A stretch of DNA of 64,000 bases from CAYJAY01 sp964370715 (GCA_964370715.1 CAYJKJ010000008.1:1-64000), one strand, 5' to 3'. Shown: positions 7,553 to 16,559, numbered from the stretch's first letter. A program made the numbers and translations. The notes: generated by a model not told the origin, from the letters alone.

Positions 7553-8944
7553 TTAAATCTTAGGAAGGCTTGCCGCCGCAATAGATTGCCCAACTCGTTT
7601 CATCTTTTCGTCGGGGGTCACTATCTCGATTTTGCTAGAAAGTTCAGCAAATTCAACCTTTAAAACGTTGTTTGCGTTTTGGATTATTAAATCGCCACCT
7701 TTGCCCGAAGTGACCCTGCCTAAAATCAAAACTTTATTAATATCATAAAACTCAGCGTAGTATGCGAGAGCATAGCCGAGATAAATTCCGATAGACTCAT
7801 ATATATTTTTTGCTCTCTCGTCGTCGCTTGCCATAAGCTCTTGAACAACTTTAAGTTTTTCAGCAGGGCTTAAAGAAGCGTCAAGCTCTATTCCGGCAGC
7901 AGGTGCTAGCTTGATAACAGCGTCTTGCGAAAAATAGCTAACTCCAACACCCCTGTCGAGAGACCATTCATCAACTTCTGCTTGGTTGTTAAGGTCGACA
8001 GGAACAAAAGCAAGCTCGTTAAGCCAACCCGTTATATTTCCGTTTTGGTCAACATAGCCAACAGCTTCGCTTGTCCCCATAGCAATGCCGAGAACGCTGT
8101 TTTGGTTCATGCTCATCGAGCCTGCAAGCGCCGTTACATCGCCGTCGTTTGCAACTTCGATCGGAACATCGCCGATCTCTTTTGCGGCATCATAAAATAT
8201 ATTTTTAACCTTCTTTTCAAAATCTTCGTCCGAAACTAATCGGAAAAGAGACGCCGCTCTTGGTTGGTTATCGATAAAAATCCCCGCCGAACTAATCCCA
8301 ATTGCATCAACGCTTGGCATCTTTTCGGCTGCTCTTTTGAAGGAATCGACAATTCCGTCGTAATGATACTGTGGGTCGCTTTGAAGCTTCGGGTGCCAAA
8401 CAACCTCTTCGCTGTAGATAGCTTCTCCGTTTACAACCGCCGAAACCTTTCTGTCGCTTCCGCCGGCATCAAAACCAATCCTGTTTCCGTCGAGGTTTCT
8501 TCCGGCGTTTTTGGATTGTTCGTTTGATTTTGGAACGCTGTCAACGTCGACGATCTCAACTTCAAACAAGTTGCCATAGACCTTACCCATCGTCATTGCG
8601 TCGAAATCACGAGTTCCGCCCAGTTTGTAGCTTTGTTTGAGGTATTCGCCGATATAAAGAGGACCTCCAAAAATTATTTTGTAGCCACCTTTAACCCATA
8701 TAAGCGATTTAACCAACCGTTCAACATACTGTTTGTTTTGCTCCTCTTTCCCTTTTCCTTCGGGAAAAATAAACGTTTCGGTTGTCGAAACAAATCCGTT
8801 TTCGCCAACTATTGCAACCTTGACTTTAACAGCTTCGCCAAGCTGTTTTAATTCCGCTCGAAAATTTTGGTTTGCGATAGAAATAGGCTTGAAATCGGGG
8901 TCGAGTTTTGGGACAATTTTTAAATTTTGAACAAAGTTTTCCAT
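7553..8944 (-). CDS. ROK/hexokinase-like protein
   Basis: A 463-residue cytoplasmic protein. About 150 N-terminal residues are not recognised. An actin-like ATPase fold follows: IGFDAGGSDRKVSAVV near residue 156 (phosphate 1), GISSAGIF near 220, VANDGDVTALAGS near 262 and GIAMGTSEAVGY near 285. These resemble ROK-family sugar kinases, but the cysteine-rich zinc motif of typical ROK proteins is absent, so the substrate is open. The ATG has AAGGGAG 6 bases upstream. A permease gene lies 67 bases upstream on the same strand, so the two are probably cotranscribed. Confidence 0.6.
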   Translation of the reverse strand: MENFVQNLKIVPKLDPDFKPISIANQNFRAELKQLGEAVKVKVAIVGENGFVSTTETFIFPEGKGKEEQNKQYVERLVKSLIWVKGGYKIIFGGPLYIGEYLKQSYKLGGTRDFDAMTMGKVYGNLFEVEIVDVDSVPKSNEQSKNAGRNLDGNRIGFDAGGSDRKVSAVVNGEAIYSEEVVWHPKLQSDPQYHYDGIVDSFKRAAEKMPSVDAIGISSAGIFIDNQPRAASLFRLVSDEDFEKKVKNIFYDAAKEIGDVPIEVANDGDVTALAGSMSMNQNSVLGIAMGTSEAVGYVDQNGNITGWLNELAFVPVDLNNQAEVDEWSLDRGVGVSYFSQDAVIKLAPAAGIELDASLSPAEKLKVVQELMASDDERAKNIYESIGIYLGYALAYYAEFYDINKVLILGRVTSGKGGDLIIQNANNVLKVEFAELSSKIEIVTPDEKMKRVGQSIAAASLPKI

Positions 8945-9011
8945 ACATTATCTCCCTTAATTTTAAATTAAATAAAAAACAATTTGATTATCAATCTTTT
9001 AACATAAAACT

Positions 9012-9797
9012 TTAAATTCCAAGTGCGTTGATTGCATTGTAGACAACGATAATAAATATGAATATCTGAAGAATATCGAAACTTGTTTCAACCTTTTTAA
9101 CGGTGAACTTCTTGTTTAGTTTTGTTCCCAAAATTCCGCCGATTATCCCGGCGATTATCATTGCAGGTGCAACCGAAAGATCATACACTTCAAATCCTGT
9201 TGTAAACGCTATTTGAACTAGCTTTGAAATCTGCGAAAACAAGATAACAATGATCGAATAGACGGCGGCTTTTTTTGCGGAATAGCCAAATACATACATG
9301 ATGACAGCGATGTTGATAGGGCCTCCCCCTATTCCGAGGAACGACGACACAACCCCTAACCCGAAACCTGCTAGCAGCGTTAGCATTCGGCTGGTTACAT
9401 CGAGCGATTTAATCTTTTCTTTGGTGTGAAGATATGCAAAAGATATAATGATAGCGATTGCTAGCAGAATGCTTTGGGTGGCGACAACGGTGTTTGAACT
9501 TGCCCCCGATATAACGCTGTCTAAAATTCTTTGCCCGAGGTTGCCGCCTATCAAAGCGCCAACGGCAAGGAAATCCGCTATAACAAAATCTATCTTGGTT
9601 TTGGAAATAATCTGCTTAATGAGGGATGACACCGCCATTGCAAGCACCGTCATAGCCGACACTACACCGATGCTCGAAGCATCGAAATGCCCCAATAGAT
9701 CCATTATCGGTTTAATGATAATGCCTCCGCCTATTCCCGTTACCGCTCCGGCGCAGGTTGCAACAAATGCTATTGCAAAATATAAAATATCAATCAA
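9012..9797 (-). CDS. TSUP (TauE/SafE) family membrane permease
   Basis: A 261-residue protein with about eight transmembrane helices. The paired glycine-rich motifs TGIGGGIIIKPIMD near residue 20 and FLGIGGGPINIAVIM near residue 155 are diagnostic of the TSUP family, which moves small sulfur- or carbon-containing anions such as sulfite, sulfoacetate or taurine-derived products. The start is a TTG at 9797 with GGAG 9 bases upstream; no ATG fits. It precedes the ROK-like gene on the same strand. The substrate is unknown. Confidence 0.88.
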   Translation of the reverse strand: MIDILYFAIAFVATCAGAVTGIGGGIIIKPIMDLLGHFDASSIGVVSAMTVLAMAVSSLIKQIISKTKIDFVIADFLAVGALIGGNLGQRILDSVISGASSNTVVATQSILLAIAIIISFAYLHTKEKIKSLDVTSRMLTLLAGFGLGVVSSFLGIGGGPINIAVIMYVFGYSAKKAAVYSIIVILFSQISKLVQIAFTTGFEVYDLSVAPAMIIAGIIGGILGTKLNKKFTVKKVETSFDILQIFIFIIVVYNAINALGI

Positions 9798-10102
9798 TCA
9801 AATATACTCCAAAAAATAAATATGGCGACAAAGCCCATTAGAATATATTTTAACATTAGGGCAATATAAAATCAAATAAATATTTTGCTAAAAAGTCTGT
9901 TTACTCAAGATTAATAGAAATTTAACAACTTAGAAATATACGAGCAATTTTATCAAATATTTTTTGATAATTTTAGCAATATTTTCTGTCTATTAATTTG
10001 GGTTTGTTATTGAAATGTTAACAACTTTTTGTTACTATATTTATATACAAGCAAGTAGAGCTTGTAATTTTGATATAACCACATGAACTAAAGAGGTATC
10101 TA
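9798..10102. promoter_or_regulatory. Divergent control region between TSUP and yjjI genes
   Basis: No gene fits here. On the plus strand TTGAAA (10010-10015), 17 bases, and TACTAT (10033-10038) make a promoter for yjjI. The leader contains a small hairpin, ACAAGC (10047) with GCTTGT (10060). Further upstream a perfect palindrome, TTATCAAA-N5-TTTGATAA, lies at 9950-9970 and could be an operator for either direction. Confidence 0.55.
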
Positions 10103-11644
10103 ATGAAAGCAATTTCCGAAAAACAAGTTGATTTAAAAAGAGAAGAAATTCTCGAAACGATAAAAAACCCCCTTTTAACCCACGAACAAAAAGTGACCGC
10201 TCTTGCAAGACACGCTGAAAACTTCCTCTCGGTTTTGGACGAACCTAAGGGCATAGATGAACTTATGCGATGCGACGTTGAGGATCGCTGTATCTGCAAT
10301 CTCTTTGAAGGCGAAGCGCCCTATCGTCCCCGCTATATCTGCCCCGATTACCAAAAGTTTATGAAAAACGGAAGCAAGTTTTTGGATCTTCCGGCGCCGA
10401 GCGACCTCGACGAAGCGTTGAACAGCCTTTTGATTTTATACCATAACGTGCCGAGCATAACAAACTATCCGGTTTATGTTGGAAATCTTGATGTTTTAAT
10501 AGAGCCGTTTCTTGAAAATGTAGACGATCAAAAAGCGCTTAAAGCGATTAAGCTTTTCTACACAGCGATAGACAGAACTATCGTCGATTCGTTTTGCCAT
10601 GCAAACATAGGTCCTTTGGCAACGAGAGCCGGAAAGCTTATTATGCAGGTTGAAAGCGAGCTTGAAAACGCCGTTCCAAACCTTACTATGCGTGTTGCTA
10701 AAGACACGCCGGATGATTTTATCCTAGCCGGTATCGATTGTGCGCTGCATTCCGCAAAACCTAGTTTTGCGAACGACACGATGTATCGAGACGACCTTGG
10801 CGATAGCTATTGTATTTCAAGTTGCTACAATGCGCTGCTTGAGGGAGGCGGAGCATACACCCTTTCTCGATTGATTTTAAGCAAGATAGCGAAACGCTCT
10901 AAAAACAAAGCCGATTTTTTCGAGAATGTTCTTCCCTTTGTTCTTAAAACAATGTCGGAATATATGGATTGTCGTATTAACTTTTTGGTAGAACAAAGCG
11001 GATTTTTCCAAAATAATTTCCTTTCGCAAGAAGGCCTTATTTCAAAATCAAAATTCACCGCTATGTATGGCATGGTAGGTCTTGGCGAATGCGTCAACAT
11101 CTTGATGGAAAAAGAGGGCAAAAGCGGGCGTTTTGGCAACGACCAACAGGCAGACGATCTCGGCGTTGAGATTATGGAATATATCCAAAAATACAACGAC
11201 ACCCACAAAGCTCCACACTGTGAAGCGACGGGGGACAGATATCTTCTTCATGCGCAAGTTGGTATAGACAAAGACGTTGAAACAAGCCCCGGCGTTCGTA
11301 TTCCAATAGGAGACGAACCCGAAAACATTGCCTTGCATCTTAAAAACATCAATCGTTTTCATAAATATTTCCGTTCGGGGGTTGGCGATATATTCCCCGT
11401 CGACATAACGGTCAACAAAAACCCGAAATTTGTCCTAGATATAATAAGAGGTTCTTTTGATTTGGACATACGTTTTCTTTCGTTCTATCGAAGCGACAGC
11501 GATGTTATCCGTGTGACGGGATATCTCGTCAAACGTTCCGAAATCGAAAAACTCGCCGCCGGAAACAGCGTGTTGCAAAACACAACGGGGCTAGGGTATG
11601 GAGCCGCTTTAAACTGCAAAGTCAACGAAAGAAAGGTGCGCTAG
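10103..11644 (+). CDS. yjjI: YjjI family glycyl-radical enzyme
   Basis: A 513-residue protein, close to the length of E. coli YjjI (about 516). The glycyl-radical site is RVTGY near residue 473. A candidate active-site cysteine pair lies in SYCISSCYNALLEGGG near residues 236-250. The following gene encodes the matching YjjW activase, which confirms the assignment. Glycyl-radical enzymes work only without oxygen; the reaction of YjjI is not established. It starts at an ATG with AGAGG upstream and is driven by its own promoter at 10010-10038. The stop and the next start are separated by two bases. Confidence 0.92.
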   Translation: MKAISEKQVDLKREEILETIKNPLLTHEQKVTALARHAENFLSVLDEPKGIDELMRCDVEDRCICNLFEGEAPYRPRYICPDYQKFMKNGSKFLDLPAPSDLDEALNSLLILYHNVPSITNYPVYVGNLDVLIEPFLENVDDQKALKAIKLFYTAIDRTIVDSFCHANIGPLATRAGKLIMQVESELENAVPNLTMRVAKDTPDDFILAGIDCALHSAKPSFANDTMYRDDLGDSYCISSCYNALLEGGGAYTLSRLILSKIAKRSKNKADFFENVLPFVLKTMSEYMDCRINFLVEQSGFFQNNFLSQEGLISKSKFTAMYGMVGLGECVNILMEKEGKSGRFGNDQQADDLGVEIMEYIQKYNDTHKAPHCEATGDRYLLHAQVGIDKDVETSPGVRIPIGDEPENIALHLKNINRFHKYFRSGVGDIFPVDITVNKNPKFVLDIIRGSFDLDIRFLSFYRSDSDVIRVTGYLVKRSEIEKLAAGNSVLQNTTGLGYGAALNCKVNERKVR

Positions 11645-11646
11645 CG

Positions 11647-12486
11647 TTGAATGCCGTTGTCAACAACATAATCCCTACAAGCTCGGTAGATGGACCCGGA
11701 AACAGAACCGCAATTTTTTTGCAAGGCTGCAATTATAATTGCGGTTATTGCCATAACCCCGAAACGATTAATCTTTGTATCAACTGCGGGGAATGCGTTG
11801 AGGTTTGTTTGTTTAATGCGCTTGAGTTAAAGGATGGCGCTGTTTTGTTTAACCGAAGTTTATGTCAAAAATGCGATGAATGTTTGAAAATTTGTCAACA
11901 CAATTCGTCGCCCAGAGTTGATGAAATGTCGGCAAACGACGTTATCAAAGAGGTTGAAAAAAACATTCCGTTTATCAAAGGTATAACGGTTTCGGGCGGA
12001 GAAGCGACGCTCTACCGAGATTTTTTGGTTGAACTGTTCACCCTTGCAAAAGAAAGAGATCTTTCGACGCTTATAGACAGCAACGGCAGTTTCGATTTTT
12101 CAAAAGACAGCGAACTTTTGTCGGTTGTAGACGGGGTTATGCTTGATGTTAAAGCTTGGGACAGCGAGGAACATCAAAAACTTTGTGGAGTTAAAAACGA
12201 TGTTGTCTTGAAAAATCTTTCGTTTCTTGCGAAAACAGGAAAGCTGGAAGAGGTTAGAACCGTTGTTGTTCCAAACGAATTTAACGTCAGCGAAACGATC
12301 GAGAATGTTTGCAGAACTATTTTTCCGCATTTAAGTATAAGAGATGTTAGATATAAAATCATTAAATATCGTCCGTTTGGGGTTCGAGAACAATACAAAA
12401 GTTTTGTTTCTCCAACCGATAGTTTTCTTTTAGAGCTTGAACAAAAAGCACATTCGCTTGGCGTTTTAAATACGGTTGTCATTTAG
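11647..12486 (+). CDS. yjjW: YjjW family glycyl-radical enzyme activase (radical SAM)
   Basis: A 279-residue radical SAM protein. C28-x3-C32-x2-C35 (CNYNCGYC) binds the SAM cluster. Two ferredoxin-like sites follow, INCGECVEVC near residue 45 and CQKCDECLKIC near residue 77, as in glycyl-radical activases. The SGGE motif (ITVSGGEATL) near residue 118 contacts SAM. Its role is to abstract a hydrogen from the conserved glycine of YjjI. The start is TTG at 11647, with AAAGG 9 bases upstream inside the yjjI 3' end; the two are clearly cotranslated. Confidence 0.92.
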   Translation: MNAVVNNIIPTSSVDGPGNRTAIFLQGCNYNCGYCHNPETINLCINCGECVEVCLFNALELKDGAVLFNRSLCQKCDECLKICQHNSSPRVDEMSANDVIKEVEKNIPFIKGITVSGGEATLYRDFLVELFTLAKERDLSTLIDSNGSFDFSKDSELLSVVDGVMLDVKAWDSEEHQKLCGVKNDVVLKNLSFLAKTGKLEEVRTVVVPNEFNVSETIENVCRTIFPHLSIRDVRYKIIKYRPFGVREQYKSFVSPTDSFLLELEQKAHSLGVLNTVVI

Positions 12487-12587
12487 ATAATCTCCGCCTG
12501 TCGGCGGAGATATTGGAAATACTGCTTGTCGAGCTTCGCTCGCCATTTTGCGCCAACGGCGCAAAAATCGCAGTATTTCTAAAGATC
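12487..12587. repeat. REP-like palindromic repeat, copy 1
   Basis: A 101-base unit. It has a CTCCGCC/GGCGGAG hairpin with a short loop, then GAAATACTGC pairing with GCAGTATTTC. Between those arms lie two further hairpins, CGAGC-TTC-GCTCG and TTTTGCGCC-AAC-GGCGCAAAA. The result is a clover-like structure with 3-base loops. Copy 2 begins 161 bases downstream. Confidence 0.85.
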
Positions 12588-12647
12588 AAAGCTTAGCGAT
12601 GCATTTAGATTTTAAGACGCCGCGGCAAAGCCACATGGCGATTTTAT

Positions 12648-12748
12648 ATAATCTTTGCCTGTCGGCGGAGCTATTGGAAATACTGCTTGTCGAGCTTCGC
12701 TCGCCATTTTGCGCCAACGGCGCAAAAATCGCAGTATTTCTAAAGATC
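12648..12748. repeat. REP-like palindromic repeat, copy 2
   Basis: Nearly identical to copy 1. The main differences change CTCCGCC to CTTTGCC in the first stem, which still pairs with GGCGGAG through G-U wobbles in RNA. The 60 bases between the copies also contain short GC-rich palindromes. Confidence 0.85.
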
Positions 12749-12757
12749 GAAGATTCA

Positions 12758-12849
12758 TCGTGTAGGGAATGCATTGTATGCATTCCGAATAACTGAAATG
12801 ACATAGCTTATCCAAAAATGGCGGAACGCATACAATGCGTTCCCTACGA
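12758..12849. mobile_element. MITE-like inverted-repeat element
   Basis: About 28-base imperfect terminal inverted repeats: an arm beginning TCGTGTAGGGAATGCATTG (12758-12787) and one ending ATGCGTTCCCTACGA (12822-12849). They differ mainly by C/T or A/G changes and flank 34 unrelated bases. No transposase is encoded, so it is either a small non-autonomous element or a long hairpin. Confidence 0.5.
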
Positions 12850-12904
12850 TATGTTTTGTGTAATATTAATTATATATATTTTTGCAAATGAAGGAGGGTT
12901 TAGT

Positions 12905-14452
12905 TTGTCCAACAAAGGTAACTTTGATCTTAACACCGTTGTTGTCGATATGAGAAAAATCACAAAGAAATTTGGCGATTTTGTCGCAAACGACGAGGTT
13001 AACCTCAAGGTTCATAAGGGTGAAATCCACGCTATTTTGGGGGAAAACGGCGCAGGAAAAAGCACACTCATGAACCAACTCTATGGTTTGTTTCCACCAA
13101 CTTCCGGGGAGATATACATTGGAGGAGAAAAAATTAATATTGATAGCCCGAAAAAAGCTATCGATGTGGGCATTGGAATGGTACACCAACATTTCATGCT
13201 TGTCCATCCATTCACGGTGACCGAAAACATTGTTCTTGGAATGGAACCGGTTAAAAACGGAATTGCTCTTGATATGAAAACCGCTCGTGAAAGGGTGGTT
13301 GAATTTTCAGAGAAGTTCGGGCTTTCGGTCGACCCCGATGCAAAGATCGAGGATATCTCGGTCGGTATGCAACAACGCGTTGAGATACTAAAAGCGTTGT
13401 TTAGAGGAGCAGACATTCTTATTCTGGACGAACCTACCGCTTCTTTAACCCCTCAAGAGATTAGCGAACTTATCGAGATTATGCACAACTTAACCAAAGA
13501 CGGAAAATCCATCATTCTTATAACGCATAAGTTGAAAGAGATAAAATCCGCTTCGGATTTTTGCACCATTATTCGTCTTGGAAAATACATCGACACCGTT
13601 AAAGTTTCGGATGTTTCGGAAAGCGACCTTGCCAGCATGATGGTAGGGCGAAACGTCACGTTTGAAGTTGATAAACCCGAGATAGAAACGGGCGAGGTTA
13701 TTCTCGATATCAACCAACTTCGTGCAGACGACTACAGAGGGATAGAGATATTAAAAGGCCTCAACCTAACGGTTAAACGTGGCGAGATTTTGGGGCTTGC
13801 CGGAATAGACGGCAACGGCCAATCGGAACTGGTTGAATGTATAACCGGGCTTAAAAAATCGAAATCCGGAACGATTAAAGTTAACGGCGTTGACATAACA
13901 AACAAAAGCCCTCGTTTTGGTTTTGAAAACGGCGTCACCAGCATTCCGGAAGACAGGCAAAAACATGGTTTGGTTTTGGATTTCACCGTTGCGGAGAACA
14001 TGATTTTGCAAAACTATGACAAACCTGAATTCAGTAAAAATGGTATTTTAAATAAACAAAAGATAGTTGAATTTGCAAAAAAAGCTATCGAGAAGTTTGA
14101 CATTCGCCCAAACAACAGTTATGGAAAAGCGGCTAAAACTCTTTCGGGAGGAAACCAACAAAAGGTTATCGTTGCTAGAGAGGTTATTAACGACAAGGAT
14201 CTTTTGGTTGCGGTTAACCCAACGAGGGGTCTTGATGTTGGGGCGATTGAATATGTTCATAAATACATCGTTGAACAACGAAACAAAGGCAAAGCTATTC
14301 TTTTGGTGTCGTTTGAACTTGACGAAATTATAAGCCTTTCGGATAGAATAGAGGTTATCTATAGCGGAAACATAAGCGGTCAAATGAGCGGTAAAGAGGC
14401 AGACGAAAACACCCTCGGACTATTAATGGCGGGAGGTAAAAAGAATGCTTAA
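12905..14452 (+). CDS. BMP-type nucleoside/sugar ABC importer, ATP-binding protein
   Basis: A 515-residue cytoplasmic ATPase with two ABC domains, the YufO/NupA-like layout. The first Walker A is GENGAGKST near residue 45 and the first signature lies in EDISVGMQQRVEIL; the second domain has GIDGNGQSELVE and the signature LSGGNQQKV. The start is placed at TTG 12905 because AAGGAGG lies 7 bases upstream and residues before it come from the MITE-like repeat and do not look like ABC protein. Two permease genes follow, the first overlapping by eight bases. Family members import nucleosides or simple sugars with a BMP lipoprotein, which is not present here. Confidence 0.9.
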   Translation: MSNKGNFDLNTVVVDMRKITKKFGDFVANDEVNLKVHKGEIHAILGENGAGKSTLMNQLYGLFPPTSGEIYIGGEKINIDSPKKAIDVGIGMVHQHFMLVHPFTVTENIVLGMEPVKNGIALDMKTARERVVEFSEKFGLSVDPDAKIEDISVGMQQRVEILKALFRGADILILDEPTASLTPQEISELIEIMHNLTKDGKSIILITHKLKEIKSASDFCTIIRLGKYIDTVKVSDVSESDLASMMVGRNVTFEVDKPEIETGEVILDINQLRADDYRGIEILKGLNLTVKRGEILGLAGIDGNGQSELVECITGLKKSKSGTIKVNGVDITNKSPRFGFENGVTSIPEDRQKHGLVLDFTVAENMILQNYDKPEFSKNGILNKQKIVEFAKKAIEKFDIRPNNSYGKAAKTLSGGNQQKVIVAREVINDKDLLVAVNPTRGLDVGAIEYVHKYIVEQRNKGKAILLVSFELDEIISLSDRIEVIYSGNISGQMSGKEADENTLGLLMAGGKKNA

Positions 14453-15509
14453 ATTGAAAAATATCCTTGAAAGCAAATTTTTTATAACTATTTTTTCAAT
14501 AGTAATTTCTTTTGTTTTTGGCGCTATAGTGTTGGCGATAATTGGAATCGACCCAATACTTTCCTATTCAACGCTATTAGACGGAATTTTCGGAACGGTT
14601 AAGAATATGTCATATTCCGTTGTTTATGCAACGCCGCTTATCTTCACCGGGCTATCGGTTGCGTTTTCATTTAGAACCGGCGTGTTTAACATCGGCGCAG
14701 AGGGTCAATTTGTAATGGGTTCGATGATGGCTTGCGTGGTTGGAATATTGGTCGACGCACCGTCGTTTATCTTGATTCCTCTTTGTTTCATAGCGGGAGC
14801 GGCAGCGGGCGTCGTTTGGGGCCTTATCGTTGCATACCTTAAAGTTCGTTTTGCTATAAACGAAGTTCTTTCGATGATAATGTTTAACTGGATAGCGTTT
14901 TATCTTTCAAACTACATCGCAGGGCTTGAAGCCATACACAACGAAAGCGGAGCAGAGGCCACGAAAAACGTTTCGGATTCTGCAAGAATTCTTTTTCCCG
15001 AAGCGTGGAGAGATGCGCTTGCTCCAACCTCCAACTGGGGTATTCTGTTGGCGCTAATAGCGGTTATAATTATCTACATAATAATCGATAAAACAACGCT
15101 CGGGTATCAGCTTAAAGCGGTAGGTTTTAACCGACACGCAGCAAAATACGGCGGAATAAACGTTAATCGTTCTATTTATATGGCTATGGGAATTTCGGGA
15201 ATGCTAGCCGGCATAGGCGGAGTTATCCAACTGTTGGGAATGGGTTCTCGTATAAGCGTTTTTTCAAGCCAAGAAAGCTTTGGGTTCCAAGGCATAAGCG
15301 TTGCATTAATCGGCGCTTCCAACCCAATCGGGGTGTTCTTTGCCGGCCTTTTCTATGGCGGCGTAAAATATGGTGGGAGCAAGCTTAACCTTGTTCAAAC
15401 CCCCTCTGAAGTTGTTAATATAATAATGGGAATGATAGTTTTCTTTATCGCTATCTCCCATATATTTAAATTCACAAAAAAATCGGGTAAAAAAGGAGGA
15501 AAGAAATAA
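14445..15509 (+). CDS. BMP-type ABC importer permease 1 (YufP/NupB-like)
   Basis: A 354-residue membrane protein with about ten transmembrane helices. FRTGVFNIGAEGQFVMGS near residue 75 is the conserved cytoplasmic motif of the BPD_transp_2 permeases that work with BMP-type transporters. KYGGINVNRSIYMAMGISGMLAG near residue 235 is a second family motif. It partners the ATPase upstream (eight-base overlap) and the permease downstream (one-base TAATG overlap) to form a heterodimeric channel. The C-terminus is Lys/Gly rich and carries the next gene's ribosome-binding site. Confidence 0.9.
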   Translation: MLKLKNILESKFFITIFSIVISFVFGAIVLAIIGIDPILSYSTLLDGIFGTVKNMSYSVVYATPLIFTGLSVAFSFRTGVFNIGAEGQFVMGSMMACVVGILVDAPSFILIPLCFIAGAAAGVVWGLIVAYLKVRFAINEVLSMIMFNWIAFYLSNYIAGLEAIHNESGAEATKNVSDSARILFPEAWRDALAPTSNWGILLALIAVIIIYIIIDKTTLGYQLKAVGFNRHAAKYGGINVNRSIYMAMGISGMLAGIGGVIQLLGMGSRISVFSSQESFGFQGISVALIGASNPIGVFFAGLFYGGVKYGGSKLNLVQTPSEVVNIIMGMIVFFIAISHIFKFTKKSGKKGGKK

Positions 15510-16456
15510 TGGATGAAATGATTGTTATCGTTGGAATACTTATATATGCAACGCTAATCTACACCCCTCCCCTGCTTTTTGCGGCTATGGGTTCTTGTTT
15601 TTCGGAAGCTAGCGGAGTTGTTAACATCAGCATCGAAGGCATGATGGTCATAGGGGCGTTCACAGGCGCTACCGTTGGGCATTTCTCCGGAAATCCTTGG
15701 TTTTCGTTTATCTGTGCCGGTCTGTCGGGCGCATTGTTTGGCGCTCTTCATGCATTCGCAACGGTAAAACTAGGAGCCGACCAAACGATAACCGGAACGG
15801 CGATAAACTTTTTAGCCCCCGGTTTTGCTATCATGATAGCAAAGACGTTGTTCAACTCCTCCGATTCGATTCCGTTAACCCCCGACCAAAAGATTCCTCT
15901 TTTGTTTGCGGATAGCTTCGGGCGTGAAACGGTGTGGGACAGCTTTTTAACAAACATCTTTTCGACCTACGCTACAACGTATATGGTTTTCATAGTTCTC
16001 GTTATCGTGTGGTTTGTTTTCTATAAAACTCGCTTTGGCTTAAGGCTTAGAGCTTGCGGGGAACATCCCGAAACGTGTGACACGCTTGGAATAAACGTTG
16101 TTCGTATGCGTTTTACGGCGGTTTGTATATCGGGATTTCTAGCGGCGCTCGGCGGCGCTTGCGTAACGATGGCGACAGCAAATCAGTTTAGGCCTGTTTC
16201 GATAGTTGGGCAAGGGTTCATAGCTCTTGCGGCGGTTATCTTCGGAAAGTTCCGCCCACAAGGTGCTTTGGTTGCTTGTTTGATCTTCGGATTCTGTTCG
16301 GGGCTAAAAGTTGTTGTCGGAAGCCTTAACCTTGATATCTCGTCACACCTTATCTCGATGATTCCATACATCGTAACGGTTATAGTTTTAATCCTGTTTG
16401 TCGGAAAAGCACACGTTCCGTCGGCAAGCGGAAAACCGTTTATTAAAGCGAAATAG
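15509..16456 (+). CDS. BMP-type ABC importer permease 2 (YufQ/NupC-like)
   Basis: A 315-residue membrane protein with about eight to ten helices. EASGVVNISIEGMMVIGAFTGA near residues 33-54 is the expected BPD_transp_2 motif, and RACGEHPETCDTLGINV near residue 190 is the second conserved loop. It completes the importer with the two preceding genes. The unit ends at a strong terminator; no substrate-binding lipoprotein lies before or after it, so that gene must be elsewhere or lost. Confidence 0.9.
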   Translation: MDEMIVIVGILIYATLIYTPPLLFAAMGSCFSEASGVVNISIEGMMVIGAFTGATVGHFSGNPWFSFICAGLSGALFGALHAFATVKLGADQTITGTAINFLAPGFAIMIAKTLFNSSDSIPLTPDQKIPLLFADSFGRETVWDSFLTNIFSTYATTYMVFIVLVIVWFVFYKTRFGLRLRACGEHPETCDTLGINVVRMRFTAVCISGFLAALGGACVTMATANQFRPVSIVGQGFIALAAVIFGKFRPQGALVACLIFGFCSGLKVVVGSLNLDISSHLISMIPYIVTVIVLILFVGKAHVPSASGKPFIKAK

Positions 16457-16476
16457 AAGTTTTTGGATTAACTCTT

Positions 16477-16510
16477 AAGCGCTCCTTTTTTGGGGCGCTT
16501 TTTGTTTTGT
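16477..16510 (+). terminator. Intrinsic terminator after the BMP-type transporter
   Basis: AAGCGCTCC (16477-16485) pairs with GGGGCGCTT (16492-16500) around a T loop and is followed by a T-rich run. Confidence 0.88.
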
Positions 16511-16550
16511 TTTTTTTACAAAAATAAACTTTATTTAACGATTTGAAAAA

Positions 16551-16559
16551 TGGTATAAT
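16551..16559 (+). promoter_or_regulatory. Extended -10 promoter for addB
   Basis: TGGTATAAT forms an extended -10 box (TGn plus TATAAT at 16554-16559), about 42 bases before the addB start. The -35 region is weak (TTATTT at 16531). Confidence 0.6.

Larger units (their letters stand above)
12487..12904. other. Repeat-filled intergenic region
   Basis: No protein gene is supported. The region holds two copies of a 101-base palindromic repeat, a MITE-like inverted repeat and, at the right end, the leader and AAGGAGG ribosome-binding site (12891-12897) of the ABC transporter gene. ORFs read through it are by-products of the palindromes. Confidence 0.8.

Noticed and set aside
9950..9970. FNR box before yjjI
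   Set aside because: The half-sites are in the opposite orientation and spacing to TTGAT-N4-ATCAA.
12548..12815. Short ORFs inside the repeats near 12487-12849
   Set aside because: They arise from palindromic repeats, differ between copies and have no ribosome-binding sites.
12487..12849. CRISPR array
   Set aside because: Only two 101-base palindromic units are present, too long and too few for a CRISPR array, with no regular spacers and no cas genes.
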